This document shows positions 8,138-15,567 of a DNA stretch of 46,925 bases, piece after piece (position 1 is the first letter of the stretch; each line of letters begins with the position of its first letter). Source of the stretch: an uncultured Rhodospirillales bacterium. GTDB taxonomy: Bacteria; Pseudomonadota; Alphaproteobacteria; ATCC43930; CGMCC-115725. The notes beneath the pieces are model-generated. The model saw nothing but the letters and a program-made list of their open reading frames with translations. It made no database searches and was not told where the DNA came from. Made by a program: the position numbers and the translations under genes. The stretch spans positions 1-46,925 of the forward strand of contig CAIXXC010000322.1 of the NCBI GenBank assembly GCA_903923205.1, written 5' to 3'.

Positions 8138-8905
8138 TCAACCGTGCATCGAGAGGCCACCGGAGACGCTGATCGTCTGGCCGGTGATGAACTTGGCGTC
8201 GTCGCTGGCAAAGAAAGCGACCATGCCGGGATAGTCTTCGGCCTCGCCGATGCGACCAAGCGGCACGCTGCGCGTCAGGCTGTCGCGGATCTTCTGGCCT
8301 TGCTCACCAGTCCCGGCGAATGCGTCCATCGCGGGGGTGTTGGTCGGACCGGGACAGATCGTGTTGACGAGGACACCGGCACGGGCGACTTCGCGGGCCA
8401 GGGCCTTGGCAAAGGCGATTGTGCCGCCCTTGCAGGCCGAATAGACAACCTCGCCCGTCGAGCCGACACGGCCGGCATCCGACGCGATGAAGATGACGCG
8501 GCCATCCTTGCGGCCAGCCATTCGGCCGGCGATCGCGTGAGTCATATGGATCGGCCCGTAGAGATTGATGTCGATGACCTTCTTCCAGAATTCCGGTGTC
8601 GTCGTGATAAACGAGGTAGGGCGATCCCAACCGGCGTTGTTGACAAGCACATGGACCGGGCCGACTTCGGCCTCGAAGGCATCGACGGCGGCTACAACGG
8701 CCGGATAATCGGTAATATCGACGACCTGGGCGACCGCGCGCCCGCCGGCATCACCGATTTCCTTGACAGTACCGGCGGCAGCCTCACCGTTCAGATCGAA
8801 GACACCAACGATCATGCCCTCGGCACCAAGGCGCAAGGCAATCGCCTTGCCGATCCCGCTTCCACCGCCCGTGACAACGGCCGAACGACCTACCAATCCA
8901 CGCAT
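8138..8905 (-). CDS. badH: 2-hydroxycyclohexanecarboxyl-CoA dehydrogenase (BadH-like SDR)
   Basis: A 255-residue classical SDR: TGGGSGIG (12-19), VFDLN acidic motif favouring NAD, NNAGW, ASDAGRVGS, catalytic YSACK, CPGPTNTP and the C-terminal SVSGGLSMHG. It closely matches BadH of R. palustris, including NNAGWD, SDAxRVGS and VSGGLxMxG, and it sits next to badI. The expected reaction is NAD-dependent oxidation of a 2-hydroxycycloalkane-carboxyl-CoA to the 2-keto ester, the substrate of BadI. Start chosen at ATG 8905, which has a strong GGAGGA nine bases upstream; a start at 8965 would add 20 residues lacking family similarity. It is the first gene of the minus-strand ring-cleavage operon. Confidence 0.87.
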   Translation of the reverse strand: MRGLVGRSAVVTGGGSGIGKAIALRLGAEGMIVGVFDLNGEAAAGTVKEIGDAGGRAVAQVVDITDYPAVVAAVDAFEAEVGPVHVLVNNAGWDRPTSFITTTPEFWKKVIDINLYGPIHMTHAIAGRMAGRKDGRVIFIASDAGRVGSTGEVVYSACKGGTIAFAKALAREVARAGVLVNTICPGPTNTPAMDAFAGTGEQGQKIRDSLTRSVPLGRIGEAEDYPGMVAFFASDDAKFITGQTISVSGGLSMHG

Positions 8906-9213
8906 CAGAATTCCTCCAACAGTTTCTTGCCGCTCAGGCCGGCCCAAGACCGCCCAACCGCGCACAGGAGAGTGGTTACCACCGCCTTTTATTTAAATCT
9001 ACTATAATTCGATGAAATTGCAAGACGACAAATTGATCGGACTGAATGCGCAATCAACGGCCTCGCCGGAACCAGTTACCGGATACTCGTCACCGTCAAG
9101 AGTGACCACTCGAACCGCCAAAGAAATCAGGGAACCTGGCCCAGAACGAAAAACGGCGGCACCCTCGCGGGTACCGCCGTTCGTCGATTGTAATTTAGAT
9201 AAGATCGAGCGTC
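8906..9213. other. Intergenic region: leader of the badH operon and terminator of the PEP-CTERM gene
   Basis: About 308 bases without a supported gene. The left part (8906-9015) is AT-rich and must hold the badH promoter on the minus strand. A TTGTCG/TATAGT pair with 19-base spacing near 9000-9030 is only a weak candidate. The right part holds the hairpin terminator of the secreted-protein gene. Open frames crossing it on the plus strand are antisense artefacts. Confidence 0.5.
9145..9182 (-). terminator. Rho-independent terminator of the PEP-CTERM-type gene
   Basis: On the minus strand a 13-base stem (AACGGCGGTACCC, with one mismatch) with a four-base loop is followed directly by TTTTTCGTTCT. 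It sits 32 bases beyond the stop codon of the secreted-protein gene. It isolates that gene from the badH operon downstream. Confidence 0.85.
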
Positions 9214-9897
9214 TTAGGCGACGACGCGACGACGACGCGCCAGCATACCAAGGCCGAACAGAGCGGTACCGAACAGTGGCAGCGCGCCCGGCAGCGGCAC
9301 GGCAGAGACCTTATCGAACTCGAACGAGTTACCGCCAGCCGTGTCGGAGAAGACAATGGAGCCAATATTGCCGGCGTCTGAGGTAATGTTGGCATAGACG
9401 CTGCCCTTGTCATACCAACTACCAGCCTGAAGATCGGTTAACGCCGCCTTGACGTCCGAGCCATTGAATTGGCCGAGAAGTGAGCCCGTACCATCCTTAC
9501 CGGAGTAGAGGCTCACCAGATTGCGGGTCGCCTCGGTATCCACTGAGCCCCAGAGAAACCCAACCTTGGTCGTTGGCTTACCAAGATCAAAGGTGATCTG
9601 ACCGCGGGTCGGCGCGTAGAAGTACTGGCTTGTCTCCTGTGCGCCACCCGTAAATGGCGCCGCAAACAGGCCGCTTGAGTTCCCCGTGGCGAGACCAGCG
9701 CCACCGGTGAACTGCGCGGTAGTGCCATCAGCGTAGGACAGGGATGGAAGCGATCCGGTGCCGTTGGTACCGTCGTAGACGGTGGAGCCCGCAGAGGGAC
9801 CGCCATCAAAACTTACAGAAAGAGTTGCAGCATGTGCGGTTCCGAACAAAGCGAGAACCGAAGTGGCGATAACGCCATAGGCAAGGGACTTCAACAT
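9214..9897 (-). CDS. Secreted protein with PEP-CTERM/VPLPA-type sorting signal
   Basis: 227 residues. It has an N-terminal signal peptide (hydrophobic VIATSVLALFG, probable cleavage after AHA), then a Gly/Ser/Thr-rich, low-charge, beta-type body of about 170 residues, and a C-terminal tail made of VPLPGALPLF, a hydrophobic segment and ARRRR. That tripartite end is the VPLPA/PEP-CTERM sorting signal recognised by exosortase-type systems in exopolysaccharide-producing bacteria. The catalytic function of the body, if any, is not recognisable. ATG 9897 has GAGGA eight bases upstream; the upstream TTG (9912) is less likely. It has its own terminator, and neither exosortase nor polysaccharide genes are nearby. 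It therefore looks like an isolated target gene inserted between two catabolic operons. Confidence 0.82.
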   Translation of the reverse strand: MLKSLAYGVIATSVLALFGTAHAATLSVSFDGGPSAGSTVYDGTNGTGSLPSLSYADGTTAQFTGGAGLATGNSSGLFAAPFTGGAQETSQYFYAPTRGQITFDLGKPTTKVGFLWGSVDTEATRNLVSLYSGKDGTGSLLGQFNGSDVKAALTDLQAGSWYDKGSVYANITSDAGNIGSIVFSDTAGGNSFEFDKVSAVPLPGALPLFGTALFGLGMLARRRRVVA

Positions 9898-10127
9898 AGG
9901 AAAAATCCTCAATAAAGGTTCGTATGCCTATCAGCCTGTTTTCCTTCTAGCAGGACCGAGTCCAAACCCAGAATTCCGACAAAGCAAGCATGTATCACCT
10001 ACCTACTAGATATTACAAATGATGTCAACAGTACCGGCTTTTTACCAGGATGCACTCTCGTAAAACGACGATTCGCACGCCCCTCCGCCACATCATCGCG
10101 AGGCCACGCGAGCGCTGTTTTCTCGGA

Positions 10128-11138
10128 TCAGGCCAACTTTATCAGTCTCTTACCCATGTTTTCGCCGCGATAAAGCCCGGCGATTGCATCTGGGCAGGAT
10201 TCTATACCGTCGAGAATTTCTTCGCGATAGCCAAGCCGTCCCTCTCGGACGAGACCGGCTAGTCTGGCCACAACATCGATATAACGATGCATGTGGTCGA
10301 ACAGGACAAAGCCTTGAACCATGAGACGCTTGGTCAGAATCGCACGCTCAAGCCTGGGACCCAACGGAGGTGGCTCCCAGACGGGTACCGACGCTGTGCC
10401 GCAGATCACGACGCGTGCATTGACGGCGAGGCAATTGACGACCGCGTCTGAGATCGCCCCGGCTGTGTTATCGAAATAAACGTTGGCCCCGCCCGGGCAG
10501 GCCGACTGAAGCGCGGGCAACAGAGGTGCCTCGGACTTGTAGTCAAGGGCGACATCATAGCCAAAGGCTGCTCGGCACAACGAGACTTTGTCCGGACCAC
10601 CCGCGATCCCAACGGTTCGTGCACCGGCAAGCTTCGCGAGTTGACCGACCGCTGAGCCGACTGACCCAGCTGCGGTCGACACCACGACGGTATCACCCGG
10701 TTTGGGCTGGCCGATATCCATCAATGCCAAATAGGCCGTTACCCCATTGATGCCGAGAATACCGAGACTGAGCGAGATCGGCAGGTCAATCTCCGCGATC
10801 TTGCGTACGATCGAGCTTCCATCGGATACCGCGTATTCCTGCCAGCCGAACCAGCCGATCACCCGGTCGCCGACGGCATAATCAGCATGTTTAGACGACA
10901 CGACCTCGCCCGCCGCCATGGCTCGCATGACCGCACCGATTGCCACGGGCTGGGAATAATTGGCAGCAGCATTGACCCATCCCCGCATCGCGGGTTCGAC
11001 CGACAGGTAGTGATTTCGGACGAGGAACTGTCCGTCCTTCAGGTCGGGGATATTCGCGTCTGACAGGGCGAAGTGCGACGCCTGCGGAATCCCTTCGGGC
11101 CGCGACACGAGGATTACCTGACGGTTACTGCCAATCAT
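10128..11138 (-). CDS. NADP-dependent MDR oxidoreductase (alkenal/curcumin reductase type)
   Basis: 336 residues of the zinc-free medium-chain dehydrogenase/reductase family, close to prostaglandin/leukotriene B4 reductases and YncB/CurA. Visible are NHYLSVEPAMRGW, AAGSVGSAVGQLAKLAGARTVGIAG (Rossmann loop), YFDNTAG, and a C-terminal ENMGKRLIKL. Such enzymes reduce the carbon-carbon double bond of alpha,beta-unsaturated carbonyl compounds with NADPH. It is the last gene of the operon HMGS-like - thiolase - MaoC - MDR, 60 bases after the MaoC gene. A role in reducing an enone or enoyl intermediate of the same pathway is the natural inference. Confidence 0.85.
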   Translation of the reverse strand: MIGSNRQVILVSRPEGIPQASHFALSDANIPDLKDGQFLVRNHYLSVEPAMRGWVNAAANYSQPVAIGAVMRAMAAGEVVSSKHADYAVGDRVIGWFGWQEYAVSDGSSIVRKIAEIDLPISLSLGILGINGVTAYLALMDIGQPKPGDTVVVSTAAGSVGSAVGQLAKLAGARTVGIAGGPDKVSLCRAAFGYDVALDYKSEAPLLPALQSACPGGANVYFDNTAGAISDAVVNCLAVNARVVICGTASVPVWEPPPLGPRLERAILTKRLMVQGFVLFDHMHRYIDVVARLAGLVREGRLGYREEILDGIESCPDAIAGLYRGENMGKRLIKLA

Positions 11139-11199
11139 GGACGCGGCCTTGAGCTCAAGGGTGATTTCTGGATTACCGACGGACTGATTTTCCGGCGGT

Positions 11200-11658
11200 T
11201 CAGGCAGCCGGGCGCTTCAGTTGCAGGCCGGAACGTTTGCACTCGGCGACGAGTTGGCCCTTCTGATTGAAGGCCCGGTGCTTGAAAGTGACAATGCCGG
11301 CGTTGGGGCGCGACTTGCTTGCACGCAGCTCAAGCACCTCGGTCTCGACTGAGACGGTATCGCCGTGGAACAGCGGTGTCGGGAAGCGAACCTCGTCCCA
11401 GCCAAGATTGGCAACAGCCGTCCCCAGCGTCGTATCGCCGACCGAAATTCCGACCATAAGGCCCAAGGTGAAGCAGGAGTTGACGATGCGCTGCCCGAAT
11501 TCGGTGTGCTCGCGGCAATATTCCTCGTCCAGATGCAACTGTGCGGGATTATGGGTGAGCGCGGTGAAGAAGACGTTGTCGGCTTCGGTCACGGTCCGGC
11601 GGATCGCGTGCTTGAATATCTGTCCGACCTGCAATTCGTCAAAATAAAGCCCGGCCAT
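11200..11658 (-). CDS. MaoC-family (R)-specific enoyl-CoA hydratase
   Basis: A 152-residue single hot-dog protein. The catalytic pattern is seen as [11 protein letters not shown] then [13 protein letters not shown], with the Asp and His expected for MaoC hydratases, and later [14 protein letters not shown]. It resembles the MaoC / mesaconyl-CoA hydratase branch. Expected reaction: reversible hydration of a trans-2-enoyl-CoA to an (R)-3-hydroxyacyl-CoA in the cytoplasm. It lies 23 bases after the thiolase. Together with the HSD17B4-type SDR encoded divergently it could supply an (R)-specific beta-oxidation branch next to the (S)-type crotonase of the first operon. Confidence 0.87.
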   Translation of the reverse strand: MAGLYFDELQVGQIFKHAIRRTVTEADNVFFTALTHNPAQLHLDEEYCREHTEFGQRIVNSCFTLGLMVGISVGDTTLGTAVANLGWDEVRFPTPLFHGDTVSVETEVLELRASKSRPNAGIVTFKHRAFNQKGQLVAECKRSGLQLKRPAA

Positions 11659-11681
11659 TTTATACTCCCGATTTTCTTGGT

Positions 11682-12881
11682 TCAGCCGTGTAAGCCGAAA
11701 ACGGAGATCGCAGCAATCCCCTGATAGGGCACGCCGCCAAGATTATGCGTCAGCGCCAGACTCGGCGAGGCAATTTGACGAGCGCCGGCACGGCCAAGCA
11801 ACTGATTATAACATTCATAAGCCATCCGCAGGCCCGAGGCCGCGACGGGATGACCGAAGCATTTCAAGCCGCCATCGATCTGGCAGGGCACCCCGCCATC
11901 GCGATCGAAGAACCCATCGAGCACATCATGGACTGCCCTGCCCTCGCCAGCCACGAACAGGTCCTCCATCGTTACCAGTTCGGTGATGGAGAAGCAGTCG
12001 TGAACCTCCATCATGCTGAGTTGCTTGCGCGGATCAGTGATACCGGCCTCGTGATAGGCCCGGGTCGCTGCCGTGCGGGTATTCCGCACGAAACTGCCAT
12101 CCCAGCTCGCCATGGTCGATTCGATACCGGAGCTGATTGAAAGCTGGATCGCCTTGATCGTCACCAGATCGCGTTTGCCCAGCGCCCGCGCGATTTCCGG
12201 CGTCGTCACAATCGCCGCCGCCGCCCCGTCGCTGACGCCGCAGCAGTCGAACAGGCCTAGCGGTTCCGCAATCATGGGCGCATTGAGAATAGTCTCGATC
12301 GAGACCTCCTTGCGCAGGTGTGCCTTTGGGCTGAGCGTGCCATTCTGATGGCTTTTCCAAGAGACGTGAGCCATCGCCCCTTTCAGATCATCACGGTTGA
12401 TCCCGTGCTTGGCGCGGTAGCCGCCCGCCAGTTGGGCAAAGCCTGCCGGGGCCGAGACCTGTGGCAGCCAGAGATCGTTCAGCGTCCCCTTATAGGGAAT
12501 CGGCAGACCGCCATAGCCCGTATCCTTCAGCTTCTCGACACCGACCGCAAGGGCGATGTCGACAGCACCACTAGCAACCGCATAGGCGGCACCCCGCAGG
12601 GTTTCCGTGCCGGTTGCACACATATTCTCGACGCGGCTGACCGGAATACCGTCGAGCCGGAGCGCGATCGAGGCCGGGATCGCCGAATTGCCGACATTGA
12701 CGCTGTCGAGCGCCGAGCCGAACCAGGCGGCGTCGATCTGCCCGCGTTCGATCCCCGCATCCTTCAAAGCCTCGTCAAAGGCTTCAGCGAGCAGTTCCTC
12801 GGTACCGACATCCCAGCGTTCGCCGAACCGGGCACAGCCCATGCCGAGGATAGCGACCTTGTCCTTGATTCCTGTGGCCAT
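11682..12881 (-). CDS. SCPx-type thiolase (acetyl-CoA acyltransferase family)
   Basis: 399 residues of the sterol-carrier-protein-x / lipid-transfer branch of thiolases. The acyl-accepting Cys is Cys88 in [10 protein letters not shown]. The segments MEVHDCFS and [14 protein letters not shown] carry the His-type catalytic residues of this branch. Such enzymes perform thiolytic or retro-aldol cleavage of bulky or branched 3-ketoacyl (or 3-hydroxyacyl) CoA esters. It is 11 bases downstream of the HMG-CoA-synthase-like/DUF35 gene. Thiolase plus DUF35 pairs often form a complex, as Ltp-type aldolases do with DUF35 partners in steroid side-chain breakdown. Start ATG with an ordinary upstream purine-rich site. 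Confidence 0.87.
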   Translation of the reverse strand: MATGIKDKVAILGMGCARFGERWDVGTEELLAEAFDEALKDAGIERGQIDAAWFGSALDSVNVGNSAIPASIALRLDGIPVSRVENMCATGTETLRGAAYAVASGAVDIALAVGVEKLKDTGYGGLPIPYKGTLNDLWLPQVSAPAGFAQLAGGYRAKHGINRDDLKGAMAHVSWKSHQNGTLSPKAHLRKEVSIETILNAPMIAEPLGLFDCCGVSDGAAAAIVTTPEIARALGKRDLVTIKAIQLSISSGIESTMASWDGSFVRNTRTAATRAYHEAGITDPRKQLSMMEVHDCFSITELVTMEDLFVAGEGRAVHDVLDGFFDRDGGVPCQIDGGLKCFGHPVAASGLRMAYECYNQLLGRAGARQIASPSLALTHNLGGVPYQGIAAISVFGLHG

Positions 12882-12892
12882 GATCCTGTCCT

Positions 12893-14335
12893 TCAGCTCG
12901 CGACCGGGGTCGCTTTCCAGAAATAGCGATTATACCCGCGCTGGCGATCACGCTCCTTGATGCGGAAGACCATGCTCAGCCTGACGCCAACCTCAAGCCC
13001 CTCGGGACCGACATCGACCATCTCCATCATCAGCCGGGCGCCGGAATCGAACTGGGCGAAGCCGACATAAAGCGGCGGTGCCGGGTAATACGAGAGCCAG
13101 TCCGCAGTGTAGGTCAGCACCGCCGCGGATTCCTCGGTCAATGGATGGTCGTCGAACTGCGCGGCCGGGGCGACGCAGGCGGGATTGACGCAATAGGCGA
13201 GCCGAGGAAACTGTACCGTGCCGCAAGCGCGACAGGTCCCGGCAACAAACCCCGCAAGCCTGTCAGCGACGCGATTCTGCGCGCTCAGGGAAGCCTTTTC
13301 GTTCTTCTCGCCACGCATGCCCCAGTCAGGCTTCACCTCACCATAGAAGGAAAGCATGCGCATATAGGAATCGGTGAGGATGCCGCTGCTTTTGGCAGCA
13401 TCGATACCGCCGCTCGGACGCCTCGCCAGAACCTCCTCGGTCACTTCCAGAATCAGGACATCGACGCCCTGGCCAAACCCGATCAGTAGAATTTTCTCAC
13501 CCGGTGTTGCCCGCTCCAGCGCATCCGCGAGCATCAGCAACCCATGGGCGCTGCCTGCGTGCCCGCACCAGTCGCCAAGATTATCGGCAACGATCCCGGC
13601 GAACCCGATGCGCTTGGCAATGGCCTCGGCAGCACCTCGAAACGGCGATGGCAGGATGAAATGGGCGATATCGGCGATACCAAGCCTGGCATTGCCGAGC
13701 GCGGACTGAACCACCTGGGGGATGAGCTTTGCATAGCCTTCCTCGCGGACCCAGCGCTCTTCCCAGAAATAGTCGTAATCGGAATCGGAATCGCGCAGGT
13801 GATCGGCGAACTGGCTGGTGCTGGCGGCGTGGCCAAGGAAGCGCGCGACAATGTTTTCCCGACCCAGCAGGAAGGCCGCAGCCCCCGCACCATAGCCCAA
13901 TTCCTGCGTGCTCGCCGGTTTGGCCTTCGGTCGCTCCGACCCGATCAAGAGGGTGCCTTCGTGACCGCCCGCAAGCGCCTGCGAAAGTCCGGATATCCCG
14001 GCCCGCTGCGAGCCCGCAAGATCGAGCGTGCTAAGGGCAGGAGACAATCCGAGTGCGGCCGCGACGACGGCACCATTTTGATAATCTGCATAGGGCAAGG
14101 TCGTGGATGCCAGCCAAACGCCACGAACTTCCGCCCGCGCGCTTCCAGGCAGGCAATCCCTGGCCGCCTCGACCGCCATCGTGATGGCGTCCTCGTCCCA
14201 ATTGCAAAACGCGCGGGTCCCCTTGCCCTGCGACTTCAATCCCGGGGCCATCCAGGCATTGGCAGCGGCAATGGCGGCGCGCTGCAACCGCAGGCGTGGT
14301 ACATAGGCACCATAGCGCGTAATTCCGAAACTCAT
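12893..14335 (-). CDS. HMG-CoA-synthase-like protein with C-terminal DUF35 zinc-ribbon/OB domain
   Basis: 480 residues. The N-terminal ~330 are a thiolase-fold protein of the HMG-CoA synthase/KAS III type (FGITRYGAYVPRLRL start; ASTTLPYADYQNGA; GDWCGHAGSAHGLL). The C-terminal ~130 form a DUF35 unit with four ribbon cysteines (CRACG and YCVNPAC) followed by an OB-like part. At the position of the nucleophilic Cys the sequence reads AGSQRAG, so Gln110 stands where family members have Cys (compare ACKAGT in archaeal enzymes). It is therefore unlikely to make an acyl-Cys intermediate. First gene of its operon, coupled to the SCPx thiolase by an 11-base gap. Probable role: scaffold or non-canonical (for instance decarboxylating or retro-aldol) partner of that thiolase. 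This is inference. Confidence 0.78.
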   Translation of the reverse strand: MSFGITRYGAYVPRLRLQRAAIAAANAWMAPGLKSQGKGTRAFCNWDEDAITMAVEAARDCLPGSARAEVRGVWLASTTLPYADYQNGAVVAAALGLSPALSTLDLAGSQRAGISGLSQALAGGHEGTLLIGSERPKAKPASTQELGYGAGAAAFLLGRENIVARFLGHAASTSQFADHLRDSDSDYDYFWEERWVREEGYAKLIPQVVQSALGNARLGIADIAHFILPSPFRGAAEAIAKRIGFAGIVADNLGDWCGHAGSAHGLLMLADALERATPGEKILLIGFGQGVDVLILEVTEEVLARRPSGGIDAAKSSGILTDSYMRMLSFYGEVKPDWGMRGEKNEKASLSAQNRVADRLAGFVAGTCRACGTVQFPRLAYCVNPACVAPAAQFDDHPLTEESAAVLTYTADWLSYYPAPPLYVGFAQFDSGARLMMEMVDVGPEGLEVGVRLSMVFRIKERDRQRGYNRYFWKATPVAS

Positions 14336-14589
14336 GCTGTTCGCTCTCTCCCAGGCGGCCAGGACCCGCTCGCTATTTTTATCGACCGATAGATGACTTT
14401 AATCAGATAATCGTCAGGCCGTCAAGCCCGCCGCAACATCACGCCCGGATCGACACCGAATTTCCAGGTTGAAGAAAGCACCACCAAAGAATATTATCGA
14501 TCACCAGTCGTCAAAATAAAAATTTGATAACAACAGCTCGCGCGCGCCATGCCGGACGGAGCAAGGGCCCCTCACAGACAGGATTTTTC
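14336..14589. promoter_or_regulatory. Divergent promoter region with inverted repeat TATCG-AC-CGATA
   Basis: This 254-base gap separates two divergent catabolic operons, so it must hold both promoters. The inverted repeat TATCG-AC-CGATA (14380-14391) is perfect in its 5-base arms and lies 45 bases from the HMGS-like start. It could be half of a TetR-family operator. The right part (14480-14530) is AT-rich (ATTATCGATCACC, then AAAATAAAAATTTGATAA). No regulator gene lies within the locus. Confidence 0.35.
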
Positions 14590-15528
14590 ATGACCGAAGC
14601 GTTCAACACGGCCTCGACAACGTTGCTCGACGGCAAGGTCGTCATTGTCACCGGCGCCGGTGGTGGTGTCGGCGAAGGCATTGCAAAGCTGGCGGCGAGT
14701 CGGGGCGCTCGCGTTGTCGTGAACGATCTTGGCGTTTCGCTTGGTGGCGATGGCGGCGATGCGAGCCCGGCCCGTCGCGTCGCCGACGAGATCGTGGCGG
14801 CAGGCGGCATTGCGATCCCGAGTTTTCGGACCATCTCGGAATGGGACAGCGCGCAGGGCATCATCCAGGATGCCCTTGACGCCTTTGGCCAGATCGATGT
14901 CGTCGTCAACAATGCTGGCATCCTGCGCGACGTATTGTTCCACAAGATGGAACCCAGCGACTGGGACCTCGTCCGGCACGTCAATCTCGATGGCTATTTC
15001 TACGTATCGCGCGCGGCAGCGCCCTATTTCCGTCAGCAGGCGAGCGGGGTCTATCTGCACATGACCTCGACGAGCGGGCTGGTCGGCAATCTCGCCCAAA
15101 CGAACTACGGCGCGGCCAAACTCGGTGTTGCCGGGTTGTCCCGCAACATCGCCATCGACATGGCGCGCTTCAACGTCCGCTCCAACTGCATCGCGCCGTT
15201 CGCTTTCACCCGCATGGTCAATTCGATCCCCGAGACCAACGAGCGCAATCGGAAACGCCAGGAGGTCAATCGCCGACTGGATCCGGCGAAGATTGCCAAT
15301 CTCGCGGTCGCTCTGATGTCTGAGGAGGCCAAGGATATCTCGGGCCAGATTTTCGGTTCACGCAACAACGAGATTTTCATCTTCAGCCAGCCACGCCCTG
15401 TCCGTACCGTTCACACTGCCGAAGGCTGGACTCCGGAATCTTGCCTCGAATCAGCACTGCCGGCCTTGCGCGCAAGCACCTATCCGCTCGACACCTCGGC
15501 GGACGTGTTCACATGGGATCCCATCTGA
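14590..15528 (+). CDS. HSD17B4-type SDR, (R)-3-hydroxyacyl-CoA dehydrogenase
   Basis: 312 residues. It resembles the dehydrogenase domain of peroxisomal multifunctional enzyme 2 (HSD17B4): TGAGGGVG (21-28), VVVNDLGVSLGGDG, NNAGILRD, TSTSGLVGN, catalytic YGAAK and IAPFAFTRM. The expected reaction is NAD-linked oxidation of (R)-3-hydroxyacyl-CoA to the 3-keto ester. ATG 14590 is used because the fold begins right after it; the upstream in-frame ATG at 14524 adds 22 residues of non-conserved sequence. First gene of the plus-strand operon SDR - CoA-transferase-like - BKACE - hydratase 2. With the hydratase-2 protein of the same operon it makes a split version of MFE-2. Confidence 0.87.
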   Translation: MTEAFNTASTTLLDGKVVIVTGAGGGVGEGIAKLAASRGARVVVNDLGVSLGGDGGDASPARRVADEIVAAGGIAIPSFRTISEWDSAQGIIQDALDAFGQIDVVVNNAGILRDVLFHKMEPSDWDLVRHVNLDGYFYVSRAAAPYFRQQASGVYLHMTSTSGLVGNLAQTNYGAAKLGVAGLSRNIAIDMARFNVRSNCIAPFAFTRMVNSIPETNERNRKRQEVNRRLDPAKIANLAVALMSEEAKDISGQIFGSRNNEIFIFSQPRPVRTVHTAEGWTPESCLESALPALRASTYPLDTSADVFTWDPI

Positions 15529-15567
15529 GCTAGGAGAGAGGGCCAAAGCTGACGAGGACGCCGGGTA

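Noticed and set aside
9012-9386. Plus-strand frame of 124 codons starting near the badH leader
   Set aside because: It runs through the terminator hairpin and then antisense to the secreted-protein gene, with no recognisable protein sequence.
9898-10030. Sigma-54 type promoter for the PEP-CTERM-type gene
   Set aside because: No GG-N10-GC pair at the right spacing was found on the minus strand.
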